Below, piece after piece: positions 53,930 to 63,274 of a DNA stretch of 64,000 nucleotides; the stretch's first letter is position 1; each line of letters starts with the position of its first letter. Both the position numbers and the translations under genes were made by a program. Source of the DNA: Rhodanobacteraceae bacterium (lineage in GTDB: Bacteria; Pseudomonadota; Gammaproteobacteria; Xanthomonadales; SZUA-5); assembly GCA_016717705.1 (NCBI GenBank), contig JADKFD010000003.1, positions 124,001 to 188,000 on the forward strand. The letters run 5' to 3'. The notes under the pieces were generated by a model that saw only the letters and a list, made by a program, of their open reading frames with translations, was not told the origin of the DNA and did no database searches.

Positions 53930-54300
53930 TCGTTCGGTTGCTGAGTTCGGTAATTGGATCTTTGACCTCGGTCGTTGGGCTGGCGACGTCGGCGCGCAGA
54001 CGGCTGAGACTCGCCGTTGGGCTGGCGACCTCGGCGCGCCGATGTTTGAGACGCGCCGTTGGGTTCACGACTACCCGCGCGCCGATGTTTTGGACGCGCC
54101 GTTGGGTTCGCGACTACCCTCGCGCCGATGTTTTGGATGCGCCGTTGGGTTCGCGACTACCCTCGCGCCGATGTTTGGATGCGCCGTTGGGTTCGCGACT
54201 ACCGGCGCGCCGATGTTTTTGATGCGCCGTTGGGTCGGTGACTACCCGCGCGCCGATGTTTTCGATGCGCGCTTGGGTTCGCGACTACCGGCGCGCCGAC
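53930..54300 (-). repeat. 43-bp tandem repeats, array A (minus-strand sense)
   Basis: About eight units. The central ones read CGCGCCGATGTTTTGGATGC-GCCGTTGGGTTCGCGACTAC-CCT (43 bases) on the plus strand. Units at the left edge are 42 bases and diverged. Read on the minus strand those edge units translate in frame to a 14-residue repeat: NPTARLKHRRAEVA, SPTASLSRLRADVA, SPTTEVKDPITELS. The 43-base units carry one extra base and break the frame. I read this as a decayed and re-amplified repeat gene. Confidence 0.75.
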
Positions 54301-54660
54301 CGTAGCGGTCCAACGCCGTGTACCGCGTTGCCCAAACGCCGACCGCGGCGGTCCAACGCCGGGTATCGCGTTGCCCAAGCGCCGACCGCGGCGGTCCAAC
54401 GCCGGGTATCGCGTTGCCCAAGCGCCGACCGCGGCGGTCCAACGCCGGGTATCGCGTTGCCCAAGCGCCGACCGCCGGCGTCCATCGGCAGGTACTGAAA
54501 CACCCAAGCGCGCGTCGCCGGCGTCGGACGGCAGGTTCGCGGCGTTGGCGCGTGGACCGCCGGAGTCCATCGCAAGGCGGCTGGCATCGGTGCGCCGACG
54601 AACCGCGTCCATCGTTGCGCCGGTGACATCGAAGCGCGGGCGCGGCGCCGGCATTGGAGT
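54300..54660 (+). repeat. 43-bp tandem repeats, array B (plus-strand sense)
   Basis: Four close units of CGACCGCGGCGGTCCAACGC-CGGGTATCGCGTTGCCCAAG-CGC (43 bases), then about four diverged units sharing GCGTCCATCG and GCGCGCCG. The segment GGGTATCGCGTTGCCCAAGC aligns with the reverse complement of array A (GGGTAGTCGCGAACCCAACG), so the two arrays are diverged relatives in opposite orientation meeting near 54300. No coding frame is maintained. Confidence 0.72.
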
Positions 54661-54903
54661 GCGGCGGCCCCACCGCTCGGGCTGCGCTCCAGCCACGCCG
54701 CAGGCACCGCCAAACGTCGCCGGCAAGCCGGCGCACTCCAAATGGCTGCGGCGTGCTCATCGTTCAGTCTTGCTTAACCGTCGTTTCATCGGGTGACATG
54801 GCCGCTTGGTTTGATAGTCACACCCCGGGCACAACGCTCGGGGAACGATCCACGCCAAAGGGGCGCGGACGCTATCTCCAAGAAGCCAGAAGGAAAGCTG
54901 AAA

Positions 54904-55449
54904 ATGACTACGCAGAACCTCGTAAACCTGACCCTGACCGAAACCCAGATCGCCAATGTGGATGCAGCGTTGACCACGCTGGAAACCGAACTGGCTGGAC
55001 TGATTGCCCTGAGCGAAGGCGAGAAGCGCCGCCTGCGTCGGATGGGCAACAAGACTGAGAGCTTCAGCCGCCAGGCGCTGCAGGTGGTGAGCCAGAATCC
55101 GCAAATGATTCCGGCCAACATCCCGGTGGCTGATGCGATTGCCGATATCAAGCTGCTCGACCAGTTGCGTCCGCGGTTGACCCGGATGTCGCGATTGATC
55201 GAACGTGGCAGCGATACCGATGCTGCGCTCGGCAACGACATCATGACGGTGGCCTTGCAGGCCTATGGCTTGTTGAAGCTCACCGGTCGTGCCGAAGGCA
55301 TGGAAAGCTTGCGTCGTGATCTGTCAGGCGTGTTCAGCCGGACCAAGCGCTCGGCCAAGCCGGCCAATGACGCGGTCGACTCGCCGCGGCGGGGGGGTGG
55401 GGCCAGCCGCCAGGCTGCGCATCAGGGTAGTTCAGAAAGAGCCGCTTGA
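54904..55449 (+). CDS. Uncharacterised helical protein beside the tandem repeats
   Basis: A 181-residue soluble, mostly helical protein: MTTQNLVNLTLTETQIANVD, TTLETELAGLIALSEGEKRR, LRRMGNKTESFSRQALQVVS, DIKLLDQLRPRLTRMSRLIE and ALGNDIMTVALQAYGLLKLT. It ends in a basic, Gly/Ser-rich tail. ATG 54904 follows AGAAGGAAAG; a longer in-frame start at 54793 looks unnatural. I have the impression that similar NLVNLTLT proteins occur in other genomes but know no function. It is followed at once by a strong terminator, so it is a single-gene unit facing away from the 43-bp arrays. Confidence 0.75.
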   Translation: MTTQNLVNLTLTETQIANVDAALTTLETELAGLIALSEGEKRRLRRMGNKTESFSRQALQVVSQNPQMIPANIPVADAIADIKLLDQLRPRLTRMSRLIERGSDTDAALGNDIMTVALQAYGLLKLTGRAEGMESLRRDLSGVFSRTKRSAKPANDAVDSPRRGGGASRQAAHQGSSERAA

Positions 55450-55463
55450 TGCGGCTTTTTTTC
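55440..55463 (+). terminator. Rho-independent terminator
   Basis: AGCCGC-TTGAT-GCGGCT followed by seven T. The stop codon of the preceding gene (TGA, 55447-55449) lies in the hairpin loop, so translation ends inside the terminator. Confidence 0.92.
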
Positions 55464-55499
55464 TTTGGGCGGGCCGGGGCCGGCCCCCGTGTGGCTAGC

Positions 55500-55612
55500 A
55501 GCGAGAGGCGAGAAAACGCTCCGGGGTGAACCCGCTCCCAACCAAGCAAGAGCTCGCGAACACTCCCACAAAGCCAGGCAAGAGCTCGCGGGATAAACCC
55601 GCTCCCACACGA
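55500..55612. repeat. GTGGGAGCGGG hairpin repeat cluster
   Basis: Three right-hand arms in tandem: GGGGTGAACCCGCTCCCAAC, CTCGCGAACACTCCCAC and CTCGCGGGATAAACCCGCTC-CCAC, spaced by AAGCAAGAG-type linkers. It lies upstream of the metalloprotease gene. Confidence 0.75.
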
Positions 55613-55698
55613 GGCAAACGCCTGCTGGGTGCTTTCCAGGACCTGGATCGCAGCGTGCTTGCGCTATGTTTCCCGCTCCCCAACGCGGAAGCCAATCC

Positions 55699-58152
55699 AT
55701 GCCTGCTCGCCGACTGCTCTGCGGCCTGTTCGTGTTGATCGCGCTGGCGCCGAGCCCTGCGCTGGCCAAGTCCAAGGATGCGGTCGACCCGTTGGCCGGT
55801 GCCACGCTCGAATCCGGCTTCGTCGACGTCTATCGCAACGTCGAGGCGGGCAGCGTGATCATCGGCGTGCACGCAATCGACGAGCCTTTCCTGCTGATCA
55901 CCTCGCTGCCGGGAGGCCTGGGCTCGAATGACATTGGCCTCGATCGCGGCCAGGTCGGCAAGCAGTACCTGGTACGCTTCAAGCGCGTCGGCAAGCGTTT
56001 GCTGCTGGTCGCCGACAACACCCGTTTCGTCGCCGATTCGGCCGATGCCGCGGAGCGCCAGGCGGCGACCGATGCCTTTGCGCCTTCGGTGCTGTGGGCA
56101 GGCCCGATCCTTGATCGGCCGGCAGGCAGCAGCCGCGCCAAGGACGCAGCCGCAGCGTCGGTGCTGGTCGATATCGGCCCGTATCTGGCCGGCGATCGCC
56201 ATGGCATCGCTGCGGCGATGGGGGGCCCGCAAGACATCGCCGCGACGCTGGCCACGACGGAACACGGCGACTACGCGATCGACCCCGAACGCAGCGCCGT
56301 GCTGCCCGAAGCGGCGCGCAGTTTTCCCGACAACAGCGAGTTCGAAGCGCTGCTGACCTTCAGCGGCCCCGGCAAGGGCGAGTTCGTCAACCAGGTGGCG
56401 ATCGATCCGACGGCGCTGACGCTGCGCCAGCACATCAGCTTCGTACGCCTGCCGCCGCCGGGCTATGTGTCGCGGCCCTACCACCCGGCTTCAGGGGCCT
56501 TCAGCAGCGGTCGCATCGACTTTGCGCAGCCGTTGACCGGCGCGCTGGATGTGCGCTGGCAGCCGCGCTTCCGGCTGCAACTGGGCGGCGACGGCAAGGT
56601 GCTCAAGCCGATCGTGTTCCACCTCGATCGCGGCACCCCTGAGCCTATCCGTTCGGCGCTGCTTGACGGCGCCAACTGGTGGTCGCGGGCATTCGACGAA
56701 GCCGGCTTCCCCGGCGGCTTCCGGGTAGAACTGATGCCCGAGGGCGCCGACCCGATGGACATCCGCTACAACACCATCACCTGGACCCACCGGGCCACCC
56801 GCGGCTGGTCCTATGGCCTCGCCATCATCGATCCACGCACTGGCGAGATCATCAAGGGCGCGGTCAACCTGGGCTCGCAGCGCGTGCGCCAGGACATCCA
56901 GATCGCCGAGGCGCTGCTGGCGCCTTACGACAAGGCGGACGCCGCCGCGCGCAGCAACGAAGCGCAGCAGATGGCGCTGGCGCGGTTGCGTCAGCTGGCG
57001 GCGCACGAGGTCGGCCACACCCTCGGCTTCAACCACAACTTCGCCGCCAGCCGCGCTGGCAACGGCTCGGTGATGGACTATCCGCATCCGCTGATCGAGC
57101 TCGATGCCGGCGGCGCGCCGCGGCTGGCGCACGCGTATCGCGTGGGCGTCGGCGACTGGGACATGTTCCTGGTGCGCCATGGCTACGCCCAGTTCGACGA
57201 TGAGGGCAACGCTCTGAAACAGCTGCGCGCACAGATCAGCGGCGCAGGCTACGGCTATGTCGCCGATCCGGACGCGCGCCAGCCCGGTGACGCACATCCG
57301 GACGGCGTGCTCTGGGATCTGTCCGGCGCCGATCCGCTCGCCGGCTTCGACCGGGTGATGCAGGCGCGCAGCCATGCCCTCGCCCACTTCAGCGTCGGCG
57401 TGCTGCCGCCAGCTCGCCAGTTGGGTGAACTGGAAGCGCGGCTGGTACCGATCTACCTGCTGCATCGCTACCAGACCGATGCGCTGGCCCATCTGCTCGG
57501 TGGTGCCAGCTATCGCTACGGTCTGGCGGGCGACACGCCGGCCGGGACGACGCCGGTGGCTGCTGCGATTCAGTTGCAAGCGCGCGATCGCCTGCTGCGC
57601 ACGCTCAGTGCCGACGTTCTGGCCTTGCCGGATGCGGTGCTCCACCTGATGACGCCGCCGGGACCGGAGTACCTGCGCGACCGCGAGTACTTCGCCACGC
57701 GCGCCACACCGGTTTTCGATCCGCTCGGCGCGGTGGATGCGGCTGCAGCAATGACGCTGCAGGCTCTGCTGGCGCCGCCACGTCTGCAACGGTTGCTGGT
57801 CCAGCACGCGGCAGATCCGGCGTTGCCGGGCGTGCGCGACAGCATCGACGCCCTGCTCGCCGCGACCTGGAAATCGACGCCTCGCGCCGACGCGCGCAAC
57901 GCGCTGGTGCAGCGCAGCGCCAACTGGGTGGTGCTGGACGCGCTGCTCGCAGCGCTCGAGGCGGGCACGCTGCACCCGGCCGTCGACAGCGAGATTCGCG
58001 CCAGTCTGGCGGCATTCGCGGGTTGGGCCACGGCGGCGCCGGGGCACGGCGATCTTGCCATCGCGGCGGACCGCATCCGCCGCTATCTGGCCGATCCGGC
58101 CTCGGTGAAGCTGCGGCCACTGCCGGTGGTGCCACCGGGCGCGCCGATCTGA
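55699..58152 (+). CDS. Exported zinc-dependent metalloprotease (DUF5117/DUF4953 type)
   Basis: An 817-residue secreted metalloprotease. ATG 55699 gives signal peptide LLCGLFVLIALAPSPALA. The N-terminal ~280 residues match the DUF5117-like prodomain (GSVIIGVHAIDEPFLLITSL; VLPEAARSFPDNSEFEALLT), and the catalytic region has MDIRYNTITWTHRATRGWSY and the zinc site HEVGHTLGFNHNF (His436, Glu437, His440, His446), with the downstream Met-turn-like SVMDYPHP. The C-terminal ~300 residues are helical. Proteins of this class are widespread in Xanthomonadales and Bacteroidetes; substrates are not known. The gene is followed by the suspect G/C-only stretch. Confidence 0.9.
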   Translation: MPARRLLCGLFVLIALAPSPALAKSKDAVDPLAGATLESGFVDVYRNVEAGSVIIGVHAIDEPFLLITSLPGGLGSNDIGLDRGQVGKQYLVRFKRVGKRLLLVADNTRFVADSADAAERQAATDAFAPSVLWAGPILDRPAGSSRAKDAAAASVLVDIGPYLAGDRHGIAAAMGGPQDIAATLATTEHGDYAIDPERSAVLPEAARSFPDNSEFEALLTFSGPGKGEFVNQVAIDPTALTLRQHISFVRLPPPGYVSRPYHPASGAFSSGRIDFAQPLTGALDVRWQPRFRLQLGGDGKVLKPIVFHLDRGTPEPIRSALLDGANWWSRAFDEAGFPGGFRVELMPEGADPMDIRYNTITWTHRATRGWSYGLAIIDPRTGEIIKGAVNLGSQRVRQDIQIAEALLAPYDKADAAARSNEAQQMALARLRQLAAHEVGHTLGFNHNFAASRAGNGSVMDYPHPLIELDAGGAPRLAHAYRVGVGDWDMFLVRHGYAQFDDEGNALKQLRAQISGAGYGYVADPDARQPGDAHPDGVLWDLSGADPLAGFDRVMQARSHALAHFSVGVLPPARQLGELEARLVPIYLLHRYQTDALAHLLGGASYRYGLAGDTPAGTTPVAAAIQLQARDRLLRTLSADVLALPDAVLHLMTPPGPEYLRDREYFATRATPVFDPLGAVDAAAAMTLQALLAPPRLQRLLVQHAADPALPGVRDSIDALLAATWKSTPRADARNALVQRSANWVVLDALLAALEAGTLHPAVDSEIRASLAAFAGWATAAPGHGDLAIAADRIRRYLADPASVKLRPLPVVPPGAPI

Positions 58153-58630
58153 CCGGGCCGCGGGCGTGGTGGGCCGCGGCGGGGGCCCCCGCCCCCCGGC
58201 GCGGCCCCCGCCGCGGCCCGGCCCCCCGCGCGCCGGGGGGGGCCGCCCCGGGGCGGCGGGGCCGCCGGGCCCCCCGGGGGCGGGGGCCGCGCGCGCGCGC
58301 GGGGCGGGCGCTGGTGCCGGCTGTGCGCGCCCCCGGCGCGGGCGCCCGCCCGCGCGCACGGCCGGCGCACCCGGGCGACGCGCGCGGCCGTGCGCCGGGG
58401 CGGCGGCGTCGGCCCGGCCGGGCCGCCGGGGGGCCCCGGCGGCGCGGGCGGGGCGGCGCGGTCCCGGCCGCGCGCGCCGCCGGGCGGCGCCCGGCCCCCG
58501 CGCGGCCGCGGGCACCACCCCCGGCCGAGGGCCCGGCCGCCCGGCCGCGGCCCCCCACCGTCCCTACCTTCTCCCCCCCCCCGGCGGGGCGGCGGCGCGG
58601 CGGGGGGGGGGGCGGGCGTGCCGCGCTGGT
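58153..58630. other. Almost pure G/C stretch, probable assembly or base-calling artefact
   Basis: Nearly 480 bases consist of short G and C homopolymers (GGGGGCCCCC, GGCCCCCG and so on) with very few A or T. It begins directly after a normal stop codon and returns abruptly to ordinary sequence near 58631. Open frames across it on several strands are composition effects. The remaining 58631-58942 shows no supported gene. Confidence 0.75.
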
Positions 58631-58942
58631 CCAAAAGCTGGCACTGGTGTGCCGCGGCGCATGGCGGCGACGCGTGCTCGCGCATGCGGCCTCCTTCGCT
58701 CGCCGCGGCGCATCACTCCAACGGCTGCGGCGTGGTCACGTCAGCCCGCGGGTCGCGCCAGCATCGTGCTGCGCGCAAGATGATCGCCGAGATCGTGGCG
58801 GCGCGGGGCCCCAGCGGGCGGGTAGGACGCGCGCCCAGCATCTGGCGCGCGTGGCTCTGCTGCGCCGCCGGTTCATCGCCGGCGCTATGATTCACGCCAA
58901 ATCCGGCACCGCTTTGGTGCACGGAATTGCGCCGAGGCACCC

Positions 58943-60466
58943 ATGTCCGCTGTCCATCCGCTGCCATCGAATCCGACCCAGCCGACATCGCTGGAGGCCT
59001 GGTTCGCGCCGTTCCGGCAGGGCACCATCGGTGTCGACCAAGCCTTCGACAGCCCCTACGGCCGCCAGCGCATCGTCTACGCCGACTGGATCGCCAGCGG
59101 CCGCCTGTACGGCCCGATCGAAGACCTGATGCGCAATGAAATCGCGCCCTTCGTCGGCAACACGCACACCGAGACCAGCGAAACCGGTACCACGATGACG
59201 CGCGCCTATCACCGCGCCTTCAAGCTCATCAAGCAACACGTGAATGCCTGTCGCGACGACGCCGTGGTCAGTTACGGCTCGGGCATGACCGCGGTGGTCA
59301 ACAAGTTCCAGCGCATCCTTGGCCTGCGCGTGCACGAAAACTACATCGCGCGCGTGTGCCCGCCGGACGACGAGCGCCCGATCGTGTTCGTCACCCACAT
59401 GGAGCACCACTCCAACCAGACCTCGTGGCTGGAAACCATCTGCGAAGTACGCGTCATTCCGGCCACCTCCGATGGCCTGGTCGACCTCGCCGGCCTCGAC
59501 CAGTTGCTCGACGAGTACCGCGGTCGCGCGGTCAAGATCGCCAGCGTGACCAGTTGCTCCAACGTCACCGGCATCATCACGCCGTATCACGACATCGCCG
59601 AGCGCATGCATCGTGCCGGCGGCGTGTGCTTCGTCGACTTCGCTGCCAGCGCGCCGTACATCGAGATCGACATGCACCCGGCCGGGCGCCCGGACGCCGG
59701 CCTCGACGCGATCTTCTTCTCGCCGCACAAGTTCCTCGGCGGCCCCGGCACCAGCGGCATCCTGATCTTCAACAAGCGGCTGTACCGCAATCGCATCCCC
59801 GACAATCCGGGCGGCGGCACCGTCGACTGGACCAACCCGTGGGGCCAGCACAAGTACGTCGACGACGTCGAAGCGCGCGAAGACGGCGGCACGCCGGGTT
59901 TCCTGCAGGCGATCCGCACCGCACTGGCGATGCAACTCAAGGATGCCATGGGCGTGGCGAATATCCTGGCGCGCGAGCACCAACTGCTCGATCTCATCTG
60001 GCCGCAGATGCAGGCGATTGCCGGCCTGCACATCCTCGCCGCCAACCAGCGCGAACGCATCGGCTGCATCTCCTTCTACATCGACGACCTGCACTACAAC
60101 CTGGCGGTCAAGCTGCTCAACGACCGCTACGGCATCCAGGTGCGCGGCGGCTGCTCCTGCGCCGGCACCTACGGCCACTACCTGCTGCAGGTCAGCCACG
60201 AGCACAGCAAGTCGATCACCGACCAGATCAGTTGCGGCATCCTCACCGACAAGCCCGGCTGGGTGCGGCTGTCATTGCATCCGACGATGACCAACGTCGA
60301 GGCGCAGTTCATCGTCGATGCCATCCGTGAGCTGGCCGACAAGCATCGAAGTTGGGCGAAGGACTACCGCTACTGCAGCCGCACGAACGAGTTCGCGCAC
60401 GTCAACGCGTGCGAGCGCGATGCGGTGGATGCGCGGGTGGATGGGTGGTTTTCGACGATCGCCTGA
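58943..60466 (+). CDS. Class V aminotransferase / cysteine-desulfurase-like PLP enzyme
   Basis: A 507-residue PLP enzyme of fold type I. The Schiff-base lysine is in FFSPHKFLGGPGTSG. Cofactor contacts are in HMEHHSNQTSW, SVTSCSNVTGII and VCFVDFAASAP. A Cys-rich element, QVRGGCSCAGTYGHYLL, is at the position where cysteine desulfurases carry their catalytic Cys. It is longer than IscS or SufS (about 400), with extra sequence at both ends. It might be a desulfurase, selenocysteine lyase or related enzyme. No partner genes for Fe-S assembly are adjacent. Confidence 0.85.
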   Translation: MSAVHPLPSNPTQPTSLEAWFAPFRQGTIGVDQAFDSPYGRQRIVYADWIASGRLYGPIEDLMRNEIAPFVGNTHTETSETGTTMTRAYHRAFKLIKQHVNACRDDAVVSYGSGMTAVVNKFQRILGLRVHENYIARVCPPDDERPIVFVTHMEHHSNQTSWLETICEVRVIPATSDGLVDLAGLDQLLDEYRGRAVKIASVTSCSNVTGIITPYHDIAERMHRAGGVCFVDFAASAPYIEIDMHPAGRPDAGLDAIFFSPHKFLGGPGTSGILIFNKRLYRNRIPDNPGGGTVDWTNPWGQHKYVDDVEAREDGGTPGFLQAIRTALAMQLKDAMGVANILAREHQLLDLIWPQMQAIAGLHILAANQRERIGCISFYIDDLHYNLAVKLLNDRYGIQVRGGCSCAGTYGHYLLQVSHEHSKSITDQISCGILTDKPGWVRLSLHPTMTNVEAQFIVDAIRELADKHRSWAKDYRYCSRTNEFAHVNACERDAVDARVDGWFSTIA

Positions 60467-60539
60467 GGATTCGGCGCTGTTGTAGAAGTACCGGTCGTCC
60501 CTGTCGCTGCGCTTATTCGCGAATCTAGACTTCTCCGTC

Positions 60540-60662
60540 CACCGCTCCCTGAGCAGGCGTCAGGCTTCGGGGCGTCGTCGAAGGGCGAGCGGTGCGCGGG
60601 AAATGGCGCCCTTCGACGCCGCGTCCTGATAAAGCGCCGGACGCTTTGCTCAGGGTGAGCGG
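60540..60662. repeat. Inverted repeat pair, GCTCCCTGAGC / GCTCAGGGTGAGC type
   Basis: CACCGCTCCCTGAGCAGGCG and GTCGTCGAAGGGCG face CGCCCTTCGACGCCGC and GCTTTGCTCAGGGTGAGCGG. It is the CTTCGAC...GCTCAGGGTGAGC type common in proteobacterial intergenic DNA. A TCACGTAGCCTGCTGCGCAG repeat follows at 60686-60722. Together they fill the gap 60467-60786. Confidence 0.8.
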
Positions 60663-60786
60663 TTTCCTGAAATTTTCAGGGCAGCGTCACGTAGCCTGCT
60701 GCGCAGGCAACCTGACCTACTTCCAAGTGTTCTTTGCGCGAACAAGCGCACCGCCAGGGGCGAGCCGGACTCCTGCAAGAAACAAC

Positions 60787-61356
60787 TCACGTCTTCGGCA
60801 GCGTCACACCCTGCTGCCCCTGGTACTTCCCACCGCGATCTCGATATGAGGTCGCGCAGACCTCGTCCGACTCGAAGAACAGCATCTGCGCCACGCCCTC
60901 GTTGGCGTAGATCTTCGCCGGCAATGGCGTGGTGTTGCTGAACTCCAGCGTCACATGGCCCTCCCACTCGGGTTCCAGCGGGGTGACGTTGACGATGATC
61001 CCGCAGCGCGCGTAGGTGCTCTTGCCGAGGCACACGGTGAGCACACTGCGCGGGATGCGGAAGTACTCGACGGTGCGCGCCAGGCAGAAGGAGTTCGGCG
61101 GGATGATGCACACCGGGCCCTTGAAGTCGACGAAGCTGCGCTCGTCGAAGTTCTTCGGATCGACGATGGTCGAGTTGATGTTGGTGAAGATCTTGAACTC
61201 GTCGGCGCAGCGCACGTCGTAGCCGTAGCTCGACGTGCCGTACGACACCAGCCGCTGGCCGTTTTCGCCGTAGCGCACCTGCCCGGCTTCGAACGGCTCG
61301 ATCATGCCGTTCGCTTCGGCCTGGCGGCGAATCCAGTGGTCGCTCTTGATGCTCAT
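60787..61356 (-). CDS. dcd: dCTP deaminase
   Basis: A 189-residue trimeric enzyme converting dCTP to dUTP for dTMP synthesis. MSIKSDHWIRRQAEANGMIE is the canonical start. SYGTSSYGYDVRCADEFKIF, GKSTYARCGIIVNVTPLEPE with the catalytic Glu, and GHVTLEFSNTTPLPAKIYAN follow, ending KYQGQQGVTLPKT. Length is exactly that of the family. It starts 7 bases after the stop of the cyclophilin gene and is likely co-transcribed. Confidence 0.96.
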   Translation of the reverse strand: MSIKSDHWIRRQAEANGMIEPFEAGQVRYGENGQRLVSYGTSSYGYDVRCADEFKIFTNINSTIVDPKNFDERSFVDFKGPVCIIPPNSFCLARTVEYFRIPRSVLTVCLGKSTYARCGIIVNVTPLEPEWEGHVTLEFSNTTPLPAKIYANEGVAQMLFFESDEVCATSYRDRGGKYQGQQGVTLPKT

Positions 61357-61363
61357 CGCGCGC

Positions 61364-61876
<513 letters not shown>

Positions 61877-61908
61877 GGCAACCTCGAAGTCAAAAAAAAG
61901 AGATGGGA

Positions 61909-62310
61909 TCAAACGAATAGCGCGCCGGCGTTGATGATGCCTGCGCACAGCGACAGGGTGGCAGCCCATAGCGCCACCGACAAACGATCCTGCTCGATCG
62001 CCTCGTGCAAGTGCCGGTGCGTCAGGCGCAGCAGCAGATAGGCGCCGAACTGGACGATCAGGGCGATGCCGCCCCATTGCGCCAGTTGCATCAGGTCTAC
62101 ACTGCGCGCCATCGCCACCGCGACCGGGATGGCGAAACCGAGCATGCTACCAGCCAGCATCACCGCAGCGGACAGGCTGCCGGCGCGGATCAGATCGGTT
62201 TCACTGTGCGGCGTCACCAGCGTGTAGAGCGCGAAAAACACCGCCAGCAGCACGATTCCCATCGCGAAAAATGCCGCGAATGTGGGCAATGTCGACAGGT
62301 AGTTGGGCAT
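61909..62310 (-). CDS. DUF350 (YjfL-type) membrane protein
   Basis: A 133-residue protein with four membrane helices. The two-fold repeat of DUF350 is visible: FAAFFAMGIVLLAVFFALYT with IRAGSLSAAVMLAGSMLGFA, and LAQWGGIALIVQFGAYLLLR with VALWAATLSLCAGIINAGAL. The polar EXDLIRAGS motif before helix 2 is conserved-looking. ATG at 62310 was chosen because the first helix follows at once. Function is unknown. Confidence 0.87.
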   Translation of the reverse strand: MPNYLSTLPTFAAFFAMGIVLLAVFFALYTLVTPHSETDLIRAGSLSAAVMLAGSMLGFAIPVAVAMARSVDLMQLAQWGGIALIVQFGAYLLLRLTHRHLHEAIEQDRLSVALWAATLSLCAGIINAGALFV

Positions 62311-62350
62311 GATCGTGCGTCTCCCGCGCAGCCTCGCGGAGACTAGCGAT

Positions 62351-62494
62351 GTGACGGGGAAAGTTAAATGTGGAACGTCGGTGAAACGTGGGCCAGTGGA
62401 AACGTCAATGAAGGTAGGGCAGGACGCGTCGGCCCGGCAGTGACGTTTCACGTTTTACGTTTGACCTTTCACCAGTGACGATTGACAGTTTCAC
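62351..62494. repeat. Paired low-complexity tracts, word GTGAAACGT
   Basis: The left tract (62351-62410) has GTGGAACGTCGGTGAAACGT and GTGGAAACGTC. The right tract (62439-62494) has the complementary TGACGTTTCACGTTTTACGT and TTTCACC. The match is looser than in the other four pairs. It lies between the divergent DUF350 and nth genes. Confidence 0.55.
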
Positions 62495-62515
62495 CGCTCG
62501 CCACAACACCCCGCC

Positions 62516-63160
62516 ATGAACCGATCCATCCGCACCGAAATCTTCCGCCGCCTGCGCGAACTCAACCCGCACCCGAGCACGGAACTGGAGTACGCAACGC
62601 CGTTCCAGTTGCTGGTGGCCGTGGTGCTGTCGGCGCAGGCGACCGATGTGGGCGTCAACAAGGCCACCCGGCGCTTGTTTCCGCTGGCCGGTACCCCGGC
62701 GGCGATACTCGCCCTTGGCGAGGAGGCCCTGTGCGACTACATCCGCACCATCGGCCTGTATCGCAGCAAGGCGCGCCATGTGATCGAACTGTGCCGCTTG
62801 CTGATCGAACGCCATGGGGGCGAAGTACCTGCTGATCGCGCGGCTCTGGAAGCGCTGCCCGGCGTTGGCCGCAAGACCGCCAACGTGGTGCTGAACACGG
62901 CGTTCGGCCAGCCGACGATCGCGGTCGACACGCATATCTTCCGCGTCAGTAACCGCACCGGCATCGCACCGGGCAAGGATGTGCGCGCGGTCGAAGATCG
63001 CCTGGAGCGGCTGGTGCCAGCCGAGTTCAAGCACGATTGCCACCACTGGCTGATCCTGCATGGGCGCTATGTGTGCATCGCGCGCAAGCCCAAATGCCCG
63101 GCGTGCCCGATCCGCGATCTGTGCGAGTTCAAGGACAAGACGCCGGGGGAGCTCGCGTAG
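62516..63160 (+). CDS. nth: Endonuclease III
   Basis: A 214-residue DNA glycosylase/AP lyase removing oxidised pyrimidines. The helix-hairpin-helix is LPGVGRKTANVVLNTAFG, with the catalytic Lys in GRKTA and Asp in VDTHIFRVSNR. The [4Fe-4S] cluster is C-x6-C-x2-C-x5-C in CIARKPKCPACPIRDLC. Length is normal. Confidence 0.96.
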   Translation: MNRSIRTEIFRRLRELNPHPSTELEYATPFQLLVAVVLSAQATDVGVNKATRRLFPLAGTPAAILALGEEALCDYIRTIGLYRSKARHVIELCRLLIERHGGEVPADRAALEALPGVGRKTANVVLNTAFGQPTIAVDTHIFRVSNRTGIAPGKDVRAVEDRLERLVPAEFKHDCHHWLILHGRYVCIARKPKCPACPIRDLCEFKDKTPGELA

Positions 63161-63274
63161 GGCGGAAGCTCCGCCGCATGCGGAGATTCCACCGAGGAGA
63201 CGCGATGATCGCGGCGGATTCCCGGCCTGCGGCCGAGGATCACCCTACGCGGCTGACGCAGCGGCCAAACGGGC

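Noticed and set aside
53601..54305. Open frames over the 43-bp repeats as a real repeat protein
   Set aside because: The 43-base period changes frame at each unit, no good start or ribosome site is present, and only the edge units keep a 14-residue pattern. It is annotated as repeats of probable coding ancestry.
54300..54480. 43-bp repeats as a second CRISPR array
   Set aside because: The units are directly tandem with no variable spacers between them.
58023..59129. Open frames across the G/C-only block
   Set aside because: Pro/Gly/Arg/Ala-only sequence in several frames at once is a composition effect of a suspect stretch.
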